Source: Gordonia rubripertincta | GTDB taxonomy: Bacteria > Actinomycetota > Actinomycetes > Mycobacteriales > Mycobacteriaceae | Assembly (NCBI RefSeq): GCF_038024875.1 | Contig: NZ_CP136136.1 | Coordinates: forward strand, 4,154,001 to 4,218,000 | Direction of reading: 5' to 3' | DNA: 64,000 nt | Shown here: in pieces, positions 46,419 through 55,831 of the stretch | How the letters are laid out: each line of letters begins with the position of its first letter | Numbering within the stretch: the stretch's first letter is position 1 | Notes under the pieces: generated by a model | Seen by the model: the letters and a program-made list of their open reading frames with translations, nothing else | The model's database searches: none | Told to the model about the DNA's origin: nothing | Made by a program: the position numbers and the translations under genes

Positions 46419-47963
46419 TTGTTCCCTGGAGTCTTCGCCAAGTCCACTCCGGACAAGCCCGCCGTCATCCGTGCCGCCACCGGCGAGCAGCTGACCTATC
46501 GTCAGCTCGACGAGAACTCGACCCGGCTCGCCAACTACCTGGAGTCGCTGGGCCTGAAGCGCGGCGACACCATCGCGGTGGTATCCGCCAACGATCTCCA
46601 CGTCTTCGAGGTGTACTGGGCGGCGCTGCGCAGCGGCCTGTACGTGACCGCGGTCAACAGCCATCTCACCGCGGCCGAGACCAACTACATCCTCGACGAC
46701 TGCAACGCCCAGGTGCTGTTCGCCGGCGCCTCGGTCGCCGACGCCGTCTCCCGGTCCGGCGAGATCGAGGCCCTCACCGGCACCGGCCACCGCGTCGTGT
46801 GGGGCGGTGACCTGGACGGCTTCGACAACTACGACAAGGTGCTGGCCAACGCCTCGGCCGAACCCCGTACCGATCAGCCGCGCGGCACCGACATGCTCTA
46901 CTCCTCGGGCACCACCGGGCGCCCCAAGGGCATCAAGACGCCGATGCCCGACGGCCAGGTGGATCAGATCCCCGACATGTACACGGCCATCTTCGCCCCG
47001 ATGTACGGATTCGACGAGTCGTCGGTGTACCTGTCCCCTGCTCCGCTGTATCACGCTGCGCCGCTGCGCTATTGCGGCATGACCAACTCGGTCGGCGGCA
47101 CGGTGGTCATGCTCGACCGGTTCGAGCCGGAAGCCGCACTCGCGGCGATCCAGAACCACAAGGTGACCCACAGCCAGTGGGTGCCCACCATGTTCATCCG
47201 CATGCTGAAACTCCCCGAGGAGGTCCGCAACTCCTACGACGTCAGCAGCCTCCAGATCGCCGTCCACGCCGCGGCGCCCTGCCCGGTCGAGGTGAAGAAG
47301 GCGATGATCGAGTGGTGGGGCCCGGTCGTCCACGAGTACTACGCCTCCACCGAGGCCGCCGGCGCCACCTTCATCGGCCCGCAGGAGGCGCTCGATCATC
47401 CGGGTTCCGTCGGCAAGCCGCTGCTCGGCGTGGTCCACATCTGCGACGAGGACGGCAAGGAACTGCCCGTCGGCGAGGTCGGACAGGTCTTCTTCGAACG
47501 CGAGGACGTCGCCTTCCAGTACCACAACGATCCGGAGAAGACCCGCAAGGCCCAGCACCCGGAACACGAGAACTGGTCCACCACAGGCGATGTGGGCTTT
47601 GTCGACGACGAGGGCTACCTGTACCTCACCGACCGCAAGGCCTTCATGATCATTTCCGGCGGCGTGAACATCTACCCGCAGGAGGCCGAGAACGTCCTCA
47701 TCAACCATCCGGCGGTCTTCGACGTCGCGGTGATCGGTGTGCCCGACTCGGATCTCGGTGAGGCCGTCAAGGCGTGCGTCCAGCTCGCCGACGGTCGTGA
47801 GCCCTCCGACGAACTGGCCGACGAGCTCATCGCCTTCACCAAGGACAGCATCGCCGCCTACAAGGCACCGCGGTCGGTGGACTTCGTCGACGAGCTGCCG
47901 CGTACACCCACCGGCAAGCTGGTCAAGGGCGAACTGCGGAAGAAGTACTGGCCCGCGAGCTGA
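46419..47963 (+). CDS. Acyl-CoA ligase (AMP-binding, FadD-type)
   Basis: An ATP-dependent acid:CoA ligase of 514 residues. Motifs: the P-loop-like YSSGTTGRPKGIKTP near residue 160, the aromatic substrate loop EYYASTEAAG, TGDVGFVDDEGYLYLTDRK and the C-terminal Lys region PRTPTGKLVKGELRKKYW. Substrate is unknown, but linkage to the sterol oxidase suggests sterol or fatty acid catabolism. The start is probably TTG at 46419, because AGAGGAG (46404-46410) is 8 nt upstream and the protein then begins LFPGVFAKSTPDKP, as homologues do. A GTG at 46386 would add 11 residues. Confidence 0.85.
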   Translation: MFPGVFAKSTPDKPAVIRAATGEQLTYRQLDENSTRLANYLESLGLKRGDTIAVVSANDLHVFEVYWAALRSGLYVTAVNSHLTAAETNYILDDCNAQVLFAGASVADAVSRSGEIEALTGTGHRVVWGGDLDGFDNYDKVLANASAEPRTDQPRGTDMLYSSGTTGRPKGIKTPMPDGQVDQIPDMYTAIFAPMYGFDESSVYLSPAPLYHAAPLRYCGMTNSVGGTVVMLDRFEPEAALAAIQNHKVTHSQWVPTMFIRMLKLPEEVRNSYDVSSLQIAVHAAAPCPVEVKKAMIEWWGPVVHEYYASTEAAGATFIGPQEALDHPGSVGKPLLGVVHICDEDGKELPVGEVGQVFFEREDVAFQYHNDPEKTRKAQHPEHENWSTTGDVGFVDDEGYLYLTDRKAFMIISGGVNIYPQEAENVLINHPAVFDVAVIGVPDSDLGEAVKACVQLADGREPSDELADELIAFTKDSIAAYKAPRSVDFVDELPRTPTGKLVKGELRKKYWPAS

Positions 47964-47966
47964 GCT

Positions 47967-49595
47967 TCAGGCGAGCTCGATGATCTCCTGGTACTCGTCG
48001 CTCCAGTGGTCCTCGGTCCCGTCGGGCAGGAGGATCACCCGCTGCGGGTCGAGTGCGGCGGCGGCGCCGGGGTCGTGGGTCACGAGGACCACGGCCCCGG
48101 TGTAGCTGCGCAGGGCGTCGAGCACCTGTTCGCGGGACACCGGGTCGAGGTTGTTGGTCGGCTCGTCGAGCAGCAGCACGTTCGCGGCCGACGACACCAG
48201 ACCGGCCAGGGTGAGACGGGTCTTCTCACCACCGGACAGGGTGCCGGCGGGCTGGTCGAGTTGCGCACCGCTGAACATGAAGGCGCCCAACAGTCCGCGC
48301 AGATCCTGTTCACCCGCGTCCGGCGCGGCGTGGCGGATGTTCTCCCACACCGTGGCCTGGTCGTCGAGGGTGTCGTGCTCCTGCGCGAAGTAGCCGATCT
48401 TGAGGCCGTAGCCCGGCTCGAGCTGACCCGTGTCGGGCTTCTCCACGCCCGCAAGCATTTTCAGGAGTGTGGTCTTACCCGCACCGTTGAGTCCGAGAAC
48501 GACGACGCGACTGCCCTTGTCGATGGCGAGGTCGACGCCGGTGAAGATCTCCAGCGAGCCGTAGCTCTTCGACAGCCCCGAGGCCATGAGCGGCGTCTTG
48601 CCACAGGTCGCCGGTTCCGGGAACCGGATCCGGGCGGTGCGGTCGGCCACCCGCTCCTCGTCGAGCGAGTCGATCATGCGCTCGGCGCGCTTGAGCATGT
48701 TCTGGGCGGCGGTCGCCTTGGTGGCCTTGGCGCCGAGTTTCGCGGCCTGGGCGCGCAGTGCGGAGGCCTTCTTCTCGGCGTTGGCGCGTTCGCGGCGACG
48801 CCGCTGCTCGTCGGTGGCGCGCGCGTCGAGGTAGCGCTTCCAGCTCATGTTGTAGATGTCAGCCTCGCCGCGCACGGCGTCGAGGAACCACACCCGGTTG
48901 ACGACGTCGGCGAGCAGCTCGACGTCGTGGCTGATCACGACCAGACCACCCTCGTGGTTCATCAGGAAGCTGCGCAGCCACGCGATGGAGTCGGCGTCGA
49001 GGTGGTTCGTCGGCTCGTCGAGCAGCAGCGTCGTGTCGGACTTGCCGGAGCCGTCGGACGCGGCGAACAGGATGCGAGCGAGCTCGATGCGGCGACGCTG
49101 ACCACCGGAGAGGGTGCCCAGGGGCTGGTTCAGGACGCGATCCGGCAGGCCCAGGCTGTTGCAGATGCGGGCGGCCTCGGATTCGGCGACGTAACCGCCG
49201 AGGGCGGCGAAGCGCTCCTCGAGACGTCCGTACCGGGCGACGGCCTTGTCGCGCAGCTTGTCGTCGGCGGCCTCGGCCATCCGCGCCTGCTGCTTCTCCA
49301 TGTCGCGCAGGATCTCGTCGAGCCCGCGCGCCGAGAGCACCCGGTCCTTGGCGAGGACACCGAGGTCGCCCTCTTTGGGGTCCTGGGGCAGATACCCGAG
49401 CTCACCCGAACGGCGGACGGTGCCGGCATAGGGCTCGGTCTCACCCGCCAGGATGCGCAGGGTGGTGGTCTTTCCGGCGCCGTTGCGGCCCACCAGGCCG
49501 ATCCGGTCGCCGGGCTGGATACGGAGGGCGTCGCCGGGCGCCGACAACAGGGTCCGAGCGCCCGCTCGTACCTCCAGGTCGGTCGCGGTGATCAC
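47967..49595 (-). CDS. ABC-F family ATPase
   Basis: A 542-residue cytoplasmic translation factor or ribosome-protection-type protein with two ABC domains and no membrane domain. Walker A motifs are GRNGAGKTT (near residue 35) and GLNGAGKTT; signatures are LSGGQRRR and LSGGEKTR; Walker B motifs are LLLDEPTNHLD and LLLDEPTNNLD. The interdomain linker is a long Arg/Ala-rich helix (EKKASALRAQAAKLGAKATK). It resembles mycobacterial Rv1473, and is EttA/Uup-like rather than a clear resistance type. GTG start. Confidence 0.92.
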   Translation of the reverse strand: MITATDLEVRAGARTLLSAPGDALRIQPGDRIGLVGRNGAGKTTTLRILAGETEPYAGTVRRSGELGYLPQDPKEGDLGVLAKDRVLSARGLDEILRDMEKQQARMAEAADDKLRDKAVARYGRLEERFAALGGYVAESEAARICNSLGLPDRVLNQPLGTLSGGQRRRIELARILFAASDGSGKSDTTLLLDEPTNHLDADSIAWLRSFLMNHEGGLVVISHDVELLADVVNRVWFLDAVRGEADIYNMSWKRYLDARATDEQRRRRERANAEKKASALRAQAAKLGAKATKATAAQNMLKRAERMIDSLDEERVADRTARIRFPEPATCGKTPLMASGLSKSYGSLEIFTGVDLAIDKGSRVVVLGLNGAGKTTLLKMLAGVEKPDTGQLEPGYGLKIGYFAQEHDTLDDQATVWENIRHAAPDAGEQDLRGLLGAFMFSGAQLDQPAGTLSGGEKTRLTLAGLVSSAANVLLLDEPTNNLDPVSREQVLDALRSYTGAVVLVTHDPGAAAALDPQRVILLPDGTEDHWSDEYQEIIELA

Positions 49596-49690
49596 GACAG
49601 GCCAGTCTACCGGGGCGCGTCCAGTGGTTTGTCCACCGAGACGTCGCAGGCGTCCTCGTCGAGTCGCCCCGCCTCGACACGGTGGACCGA

Positions 49691-49696
49691 TACGGT
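49691..49696 (+). promoter_or_regulatory. -10 box of the SDR gene (leaderless)
   Basis: TACGGT lies 7 nt before the GTG at 49704 and supports that start over a GTG at 49695. Confidence 0.4.
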
Positions 49697-49703
49697 GAGC
49701 AAC

Positions 49704-50510
49704 GTGACGCAATCCACAACGATTCCGCATTCCTCGTTCCCTCAGACCTCCGACCTGACCGGCCGTTCGGCTCTGGTCACCGGCGCCAGCCGCGGCATCG
49801 GTGAGGCGATCGCCACCGAGCTCGCCCGACGCGGCGCCTCGGTGGTCATCACGAGTCGCAAGCCGGAGCCCCTGGAGGAGGCCGCCGAGCGCATCCGGGC
49901 GGCCGTGCCGTCGGCGACGGTGACCGCCTTCGCGGCGAACACCGGGGATGCCGATGATCGGGCGGGCGCGGTCGCGGCCGCTGTCGCACAGGGTGGCGGC
50001 ATCCACATCCTGGTGAACAACACCGGCATCGCTCCCCTCGCCGGGCCCCTGATGGACGCCGATCTCGATGCATACCGCAAGACCTTCGACACCAACGTGG
50101 TCGCCGCCCTGGGATTCGTCCAGGAGGCGTACCGGGCGGGCATGAAGGACACCGGTGGCGCGGTGGTCAACATCTCCTCCGTCGCCGGTCTGCGGTCGAC
50201 CGGGGTGATCGCTGCCTACGGCACGTCGAAGGCTGCGTTGATCCGCCTCACCGCGGAACTGGCGTGGGAGCTGGGCCCGAACATCCGGGTGAACGCGATC
50301 GCGCCCGCGATCGTGCGCACGAAGTTCGCCTCCGGCCTGATCGAGGGCGAGAACGAGGCCCGGGCGGCCGCCGCGTATCCGATGAAGCGCATCGGCGAAC
50401 CCGAGGACGTGGCCCGCGCGGTCGCCTTCCTGGCCAGCGACGAGGCTGCCTGGATCACCGGCGAGACCCTTGCCGTCGACGGTGGCACGCTGGCCACGGG
50501 CGGCGCCTAG
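49704..50510 (+). CDS. SDR family oxidoreductase
   Basis: A 268-residue short-chain dehydrogenase. The cofactor site is ALVTGASRGIGEAIATELAR, the structural NNTG in HILVNNTGIAPL, and the catalytic Ser/Tyr/Lys in NISSVAGLRSTGVIAAYGTSKAA (split as NISSVAGLRSTG and VIAAYGTSKAA). The C-terminus GETLAVDGGTLATGGA is typical of the FabG-like group. The cofactor is probably NADP or NAD, since TSRK following the second strand favours NADP. Substrate unknown. GTG 49704 fits a -10 box 7 nt upstream; GTG 49695 is the alternative. Confidence 0.88.
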   Translation: MTQSTTIPHSSFPQTSDLTGRSALVTGASRGIGEAIATELARRGASVVITSRKPEPLEEAAERIRAAVPSATVTAFAANTGDADDRAGAVAAAVAQGGGIHILVNNTGIAPLAGPLMDADLDAYRKTFDTNVVAALGFVQEAYRAGMKDTGGAVVNISSVAGLRSTGVIAAYGTSKAALIRLTAELAWELGPNIRVNAIAPAIVRTKFASGLIEGENEARAAAAYPMKRIGEPEDVARAVAFLASDEAAWITGETLAVDGGTLATGGA

Positions 50511-50551
50511 CGAGAAGGAGGCTCTCGCCGGTTCATGGCAGGATCGAGGGC

Positions 50552-51704
50552 ATGGCCGGCGGAGTGATCGTTCTGGGGTGCGGGACCGGCCGGGCGTGCC
50601 CTGGCACATCGGCTGCTCACCGCTGCGGTACCGGTGACCCTGGTCGACATCCACCCCGATCGGGTGTGGCAGTCCACCTTCGCCTGCTGGTCCGACGAAC
50701 TGCCCGGCTGGCTCGACCCGGCGGCCTTCGCCGCGCGCCTCGACCGGGTCGGCGTCGCGGGCACCGTCCTGGAAGAGGTGAACCGCGGTTACACGGTGTT
50801 CGACACCCCCGGTCTGCAACGCTCCCTGACCCTCGACGGCGCGGACATCGTGACCGACCGGGTGGCCGAGGTCGACGGGGCGCGAGTACATCTCACATCC
50901 GGTCGGGTCCTCACCGGTGACGTGGTGGTCGACTGCCGAGGCGCCCTACCCCATGAGGCGCCGCGCCAGACCGCCTACGGCATCGTCGTCGACGAGGCCG
51001 CGGCTGCGCCCGTTCTCGCCGATCACGCCGCGCTGCTGATGGACTGGCGAGGCGGGATCGTCGACCGCCGGGAGCTGCCGTCGTTCCTCTACGTCGTGCC
51101 CCTGGGCGAAGGCGAGTATCTGCTGGAGGAGACCTGCCTGGCCGGGATGCCGGCACTCGGTCTCGACGAGTTGAAGGGTCGGCTCGACGTCCGGCTGGGC
51201 GGACTGCCGTCCAATGTCCGCCGGGTCGAGCGCGTGGCGTTCCCGCTGACGGGGTCCGCCCCACAGCCGTGGCGGGAGTCGACGTTCTGCTTCGGTGCCG
51301 CAGGCGGATTCAAGAACCCGACCACGGGCTACAGCGTCGCCAACTCGCTGATGTGCGTCGACGACGTCGTCGCCGCGCTGGCTGCAGGACGTGATCCGAT
51401 GCCCGATCTGTGGCCGGCCTCGGCGCGCGCCGTCCACAATCTGCGACTGCGCGGGCTCAGCGCTCTGCTACGACTGAGCCCCACCCAGACGATCGCGTTC
51501 TTCGAGGCCTTCTTCGCGATGCCGATCGAGGCGCAGCGCAGCTACCTCAGCCGGCGTGACGATCTGACCGGGACGATGGGTGCGATGACCCGGGTCATCC
51601 GGGCCGTCGACATGCGCACGCGGGCCGTCGTGGCCCGCGGGGCGATGTCCACGCCCGCGTGGGCGGGGGACGTCGGCTCGGCCTCGCGGTTGCGGCGCGG
51701 CTGA
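50552..51704 (+). pseudogene. Lycopene cyclase (CrtY/CrtL type), frameshifted near the N-terminus
   Basis: A carotenoid beta-cyclase-type flavoprotein of about 383 residues if the frame is restored. The ATG at 50552 gives MAGGVIVLGCG, then the frame breaks: the sequence GGGACCGGCCGGG at 50582-50594 has one extra A (50585). Without it GPAGRALAHRLLTAAVPVTL follows, the Rossmann GxGxxGxxxA site. The rest is intact in one frame: DWRG, FLYVVPLGEGEYLLEETCLA, FCFGAAGGFKNPTTGYSVAN. An internal GTG near 50634 could start a truncated protein lacking the FAD motif. No other carotenoid genes are nearby. Confidence 0.75.
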
Positions 51705-51718
51705 AGGCTCGGTGACGG

Positions 51719-52159
51719 TCAACGGCGAAGGGCGCGCCACTGCCGGATCATGTCGTCGACGTCGATCGTGTGCGCGACGACGCTGTGGGGCATCGCGATC
51801 TGACGCGACGCCAGATGGGCTTCGCGGACACGGTGATTGAAGTCGACGAGGATGTCGCGGACCGCGGTCTCTTCGGCGATGTCGCGCAACGACTCCGGGA
51901 AATCCTGTGCCTCGCGGCGCAGTTGGAGCGGCGCCGGGAGGAGGCCCGAGGAATCCAGATTCTCGTCTCGGATCTTGCGCTTCACCCACCAGTCCGGGTC
52001 GTCGCTGTCCGACAGGTCGAGCGGCTTGCCGGTGCCCGGCAGGTCGTCGAACTCACCGCGTTCGGCCGCTTCGCGGATCATCCGCTCGACGCGCGATTCG
52101 TAGCGATGCACATCCTCGGTTCTACTCGCCCCACGCCCGCAATGCTCATCTGGCGACAC
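51719..52159 (-). CDS. DUF1992 domain protein (DnaJ-C28-like)
   Basis: A 146-residue protein with the DUF1992 core: VERMIREAAERGEFDDLPGTGKPLDL (split as VERMIREAAERGEFDDLPG and TGKPLDL), DPDWWVKRKIRDENLDSSGL, and the C-terminal HTIDVDDMIRQWRALRR. This is the DnaJC28-like family; the E.F.LPG.GKPL motif is diagnostic. Function unknown, possibly protein-folding related. The GTG start overlaps the preceding LuxR gene by 14 nt; a GTG sixteen codons later (52111) would give VHRYESRVERM. Confidence 0.85.
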   Translation of the reverse strand: MSPDEHCGRGASRTEDVHRYESRVERMIREAAERGEFDDLPGTGKPLDLSDSDDPDWWVKRKIRDENLDSSGLLPAPLQLRREAQDFPESLRDIAEETAVRDILVDFNHRVREAHLASRQIAMPHSVVAHTIDVDDMIRQWRALRR

Positions 52160-53222
52160 GGGCGAGCAAGGTCGTCCGGTTGCCGCACCCGGACTTGTTC
52201 AGCACCGACTTCACGTGATCGTGCACGGTGTGTTCGGACACCGACACCGCTGCGGCGATCGATCTATTGTCCTCGCCGGCGCAGACATGGCCGAGGATCT
52301 CCCGCTCTCGTCCGGTCAGGCCGTGCACACGGGCGAAGAGGTCCAGACGGTCGGCGAAATCACTCCGCTCGATCGTGACGGCGATGTCGCGATCGGCCGG
52401 CGGCCCGGCAGCACCGATCTGGTCCGCCTCGAGGGTCAGCCACCCGTGCCGCTCGAGAAACACCCTCGCCCGCGGCGGTGCCGTGTCGATGCCCTTCTCG
52501 ACGGCGACGAGCTGGGCGGCCACATTGAACGCCGCGGCCGGGATCGCCGGTACCTCCGGCACCCGCCTGTCCGGTCCGGCGTCGGGCGGATTGAGCTGAT
52601 GTAGCCGTGATCCGGCACCGGTGGTCTGTCCGCGAAGACGCAGAGACGGGTCCATCACCACGACCGCAGGACCGGTGGCGTCGACGGCCCGGACAGGCTC
52701 GGCGAAGTGCCTGGCCTGGCGAAACCGCAGCGCGGCCGTGACTGGTGGAGCGATCTGCGACATCCGGTGGATGTCCTCCGCGGAGAACGGCGGACGGGGC
52801 TCGAAACGCCAGAGGTCCAGCCAACCCCAACACCCGAACCGATCGGCGAAGACGACTGTCGCCACGTCACCGACAGCGAACTCCGCCAACACCTCTCGCC
52901 ATGGGGACGCCGACTCGGTCGCGCGATCCGCCGACCGGCACCACGACGTGGCCGGCACCCGGGCCCCCGCCAGACCGGTCCAGCGAGTACTCGTCGTCAG
53001 GTACCGGGCACGGATCAGATCGGGAAGACGAGGCATCGGAAAACCCGGCAGCGTCGCCAGCGGAGAGGTCCCGACCGACGTCGTGGGGTCGGTCAGGAGC
53101 CACACATGGGCGTCGAACGCCACTGCGGCCCCGAGGTCACCGAGCACCGCCAGCCGAAGACTCTTCACGTCGGCGTGGCGCGCACAGGAGCGATCGATGC
53201 GACTCAGTAGATCGACGCTCAT
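52146..53222 (-). CDS. LuxR family transcriptional regulator
   Basis: A 358-residue regulator. The C-terminal helix-turn-helix is GLTGREREILGHVCAGEDNR and AAAVSVSEHTVHDHVKSVLN (residues about 290-345). The N-terminal part has a GAF-like sensor region (AVLGDLGAAVAFDAHVWLLT, DRFGCWGWLDLWR) without obvious ligand residues. No receiver domain or phosphorylation Asp pocket is present. The ATG is 6 nt from TAGCCT (53229-53234, minus strand), so it looks leaderless. It is divergent from the small barrel-protein gene, a likely target. Confidence 0.88.
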   Translation of the reverse strand: MSVDLLSRIDRSCARHADVKSLRLAVLGDLGAAVAFDAHVWLLTDPTTSVGTSPLATLPGFPMPRLPDLIRARYLTTSTRWTGLAGARVPATSWCRSADRATESASPWREVLAEFAVGDVATVVFADRFGCWGWLDLWRFEPRPPFSAEDIHRMSQIAPPVTAALRFRQARHFAEPVRAVDATGPAVVVMDPSLRLRGQTTGAGSRLHQLNPPDAGPDRRVPEVPAIPAAAFNVAAQLVAVEKGIDTAPPRARVFLERHGWLTLEADQIGAAGPPADRDIAVTIERSDFADRLDLFARVHGLTGREREILGHVCAGEDNRSIAAAVSVSEHTVHDHVKSVLNKSGCGNRTTLLARVAR

Positions 53223-53322
53223 GGGTCAAGGCTAAGCCGGGAAATCCCCCGTGGTGGGGATGTTCGGGCTGCGCCTCCGCTCGTACGGTCGAACAATCCA
53301 CTCAACGAGAAAGGGCGCCGCC

Positions 53323-53646
53323 ATGTATCAACTCCGCATCATCGACACCATCCCCGACTTCGACGTCTGGCGCCGAGCATTCGACCGCTACGAACCCGTG
53401 CGTGTCGACAACGGGGTCCTCGCGTACCGGGTGATGCGCAGCGTCACCGATCCGACCGAGGTCACCATCGAACTCGACTTCGCCGACGTCGCCCATTCCC
53501 GGGCCTACGTCGGAATCCTCGAGAAGATCTGGTCCACCTCGGGTGCACGGAACGTCAGTGATGCCCACAGCACGCCCACCATCCACGAGGTGATGGTCGA
53601 CAAAACGATCGATCCGGCCACCTCGGAGATGGCCGGATCGAAGTAG
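53323..53646 (+). CDS. Small dimeric alpha/beta-barrel-like protein
   Basis: A 107-residue protein related to the ABM/cyclase-like ferredoxin-fold group. Conserved features are IIDTIPDFDVWRRAFDRYEP, GVLAYRVMRSVTDPTEVTIE, and LDFADVAHSRAYVGILEKIW. The fold usually binds heme, quinones or small aromatics, but no clear active-site residue can be assigned. GAGAAAGG lies upstream of the ATG; a TACGGT -10-like box at 53285-53290 leaves a short leader. It is divergent from the LuxR-type regulator and probably controlled by it. Confidence 0.75.
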   Translation: MYQLRIIDTIPDFDVWRRAFDRYEPVRVDNGVLAYRVMRSVTDPTEVTIELDFADVAHSRAYVGILEKIWSTSGARNVSDAHSTPTIHEVMVDKTIDPATSEMAGSK

Positions 53647-53659
53647 CGCGATCGTCGTC

Positions 53660-54037
53660 CTAGACGGTGAAGCCAAGGGCCCGCAGCTGCTCGCGGCCGT
53701 CGTCGGTGATCTTGTCCGGGCCCCACGGCGGCAGCCAGACCCAGTTGATCTCGAGGTCGGTGCACAGACCGCTGCTGACGAGTGCGCCCCGGGACTGGTC
53801 CTCGATGACGTCGGTCAGCGGGCAGGCGGCCGAGGTCAGGGTCATGTCGATCTTGGCGACGGCCTCGTCGGTCACCTCGATGCCGTAGACGAGTCCGAGG
53901 TCGACGACGTTGATGCCGAGTTCGGGGTCGACGACGTCGCGCATGGCCTCCTCGACGTCCTCTACGGCCGGCAGCGAGGTCGCCGGTTCGGCGGGTGTAC
54001 CGGCCGCGGTGGTGTCCGTAATTGTCTCGTCACTCAT
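53660..54037 (-). CDS. sufT: MIP18/SufT-type Fe-S maturation protein
   Basis: A 125-residue protein. The MIP18 (DUF59) core is MRDVVDPELGINVVDLGLVY, followed by MTLTSAACPLTDVIEDQ with the conserved Cys and WVWLPPWGPDKITDDGREQL. It takes part in Fe-S cluster delivery. It is the last gene of the suf operon, overlapping the sufU stop by 4 nt, as in mycobacteria (Rv1466). Confidence 0.92.
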   Translation of the reverse strand: MSDETITDTTAAGTPAEPATSLPAVEDVEEAMRDVVDPELGINVVDLGLVYGIEVTDEAVAKIDMTLTSAACPLTDVIEDQSRGALVSSGLCTDLEINWVWLPPWGPDKITDDGREQLRALGFTV

Positions 54038-54516
54038 GCTGATTCCGCTTCTCTCTCATGGCTGTCGGTGTCGTGGCGGTCCATCGTCTGGGCGAGCGCG
54101 TCCTTGAACGCCATCCAGCCCAAGAGTGCGCACTTCACCCGCGCGGGGTATTTGCTGACACCGGTGAACGCGATCCCGTCGCCGATGATGTCCTCGTCGC
54201 CCGGATCCTTGCCGCGGGAGGTCATCATCGTGTTGAACGACTCGACGGTGGCGAGGGCCTCGCCGACCGACTGTCCGACGATCTGGTCGTGCAGCACCGA
54301 CGTCGAGGCCTGGGAGATCGAGCATCCCTGCCCGTCGTAGGACACGTCGTCGATCGTGCTGCCGTCGGCCGAGACGGCGACGCGCAGGGTGACCTCGTCG
54401 CCGCACGTCGGATTGACGTGGTGGACCTCGGCGCCGAACGGCTCGCGGAGACCTCGACCGTGCGGATGTTTGTAGTGGTCCAGGATCACTTCCTGGTACA
54501 TCTGCTCCATGCGCAT
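54034..54516 (-). CDS. sufU: SufU, zinc-dependent sulfurtransferase
   Basis: A 160-residue SufU that takes persulfide sulfur from SufS and passes it to the scaffold. The zinc ligands are Cys in NPTCGDEVTLR, Cys in GQGCSISQAS and Cys in RVKCALLGW, with an Asp in the first loop. SufU type rather than IscU is shown by the longer loop before the third Cys. The ATG giving MRMEQMYQ starts 2 nt after the sufS stop. It corresponds to Rv1465. Confidence 0.95.
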   Translation of the reverse strand: MRMEQMYQEVILDHYKHPHGRGLREPFGAEVHHVNPTCGDEVTLRVAVSADGSTIDDVSYDGQGCSISQASTSVLHDQIVGQSVGEALATVESFNTMMTSRGKDPGDEDIIGDGIAFTGVSKYPARVKCALLGWMAFKDALAQTMDRHDTDSHEREAESA

Positions 54517-54518
54517 GC

Positions 54519-55805
54519 TCAGTTCACCCCGAAGAAGTTCTGCGCCTTGACGATCGCCGCGGCCAGCGCGTCGACCTCGGCGAGCGTGTTGTAGGCGGCG
54601 AACGACGCCCGGGCGGTCGCGGCCACGCCGAACCGGCGGTGCAGCGGCCATGCGCAGTGGTGGCCGACGCGGATGGCGACGCCCTCGTCGTCGAGGATCT
54701 GCCCCAGATCGTGGGCGTGGATGCCGTCGACGAGGAAGGACACCGCTCCCCCGCGGTTCTCGGTGGTGGTCGGGCCGATGATGCGCAGGCCGTCGATCTC
54801 ACCGAGCCGCGAGAGCGCGTGCTCGACGAGTGCATGCTCATGGGCGGCAACGGCTTCCATGCCGATGGTCTGCAGGTAACGCACCGCGGCGCCGAGACCC
54901 ACGACCTGCGAGGTCATCGGCACACCGGCCTCGAAACGCTGCGGCGGCGGCGCGTAGGTCGACACCTCCATCGTGACGGTCTCGATCATCGAGCCGCCGG
55001 TGATGAACGGCGGCAAGGCCTCCAGGAGCTCGCTCTTGCCGTACAGGGCTCCGACACCACTCGGGCCGAACATCTTGTGTCCGGAGAAAGCGGCGAAATC
55101 GACGTCCAGCGCGGCGAAGTCGACCGGCATGTGCGGCACCGACTGGCACGCGTCGAGGACGACGAGCGCGCCGACGGCCCGCGCACGGGAGACGAGTTCT
55201 CCGACATCGGCGACCGCGCCGGTGACGTTCGACTGATGGGTGAACGCGATGACCTTCACCGACTCATCGAGGGTCAGCGAATCCAGGTCGATGCGACCGT
55301 CGTCGGTGACGCCGTACCAGCGCAGGGTCGCACCGGTCCGACGGCAGAGTTCTTGCCACGGAACGAGATTCGCGTGATGCTCGAGTTCCGTGATGACCAC
55401 GGTGTCGCCCGGGCCCAAGGCCGATCCGCCGAGGACCGACGCCGACCGCGGATCGCCGAGCGTGTAGGTCACCAGGTTGAGTGCCTCGGTGGCATTCTTG
55501 GTGAACACCAGCTGATCCGACGACGCGCCGACGAACCCGGCGATGACCTCGCGCGCATCCTCATACGCGTCGGTGGCCTCTTCGGCGAGCTGGTGGGCTC
55601 CCCGGTGCACCGCCGCATTGTGGTGCGTCAGGAAGTACCGCTCGGCGTCGAGAACCTGAACGGGACGCTGCGAGGTGGCCCCGGAGTCGAGGTACACCAA
55701 CGGCTTCTCGTCGCGAACGGTGCGCGACAGGATCGGGAAGTCCGCGCGCAGCGCCTCCACGTCGAATGCGGCTGCCGCAGTTGTTGTCTCAGGCGAGAGT
55801 GTCAC
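54519..55805 (-). CDS. sufS: Cysteine desulfurase SufS
   Basis: PLP-dependent class V aminotransferase that removes sulfur from cysteine to supply Fe-S assembly. The 428 residues include the PLP Lys in FSGHKMFGPSGVG, the His in TELEHHANLVPW, the Asp in VVLDACQSVPH and the catalytic persulfide Cys in VGHHCAWPLHRRFG. SufS type fits the suf operon. The start is a GTG that lies 26 nt after the sufC stop. It corresponds to Rv1464. Confidence 0.96.
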   Translation of the reverse strand: MTLSPETTTAAAAFDVEALRADFPILSRTVRDEKPLVYLDSGATSQRPVQVLDAERYFLTHHNAAVHRGAHQLAEEATDAYEDAREVIAGFVGASSDQLVFTKNATEALNLVTYTLGDPRSASVLGGSALGPGDTVVITELEHHANLVPWQELCRRTGATLRWYGVTDDGRIDLDSLTLDESVKVIAFTHQSNVTGAVADVGELVSRARAVGALVVLDACQSVPHMPVDFAALDVDFAAFSGHKMFGPSGVGALYGKSELLEALPPFITGGSMIETVTMEVSTYAPPPQRFEAGVPMTSQVVGLGAAVRYLQTIGMEAVAAHEHALVEHALSRLGEIDGLRIIGPTTTENRGGAVSFLVDGIHAHDLGQILDDEGVAIRVGHHCAWPLHRRFGVAATARASFAAYNTLAEVDALAAAIVKAQNFFGVN

Positions 55806-55831
55806 GTACGTGCACCTCCAGGGGTGTTGGT

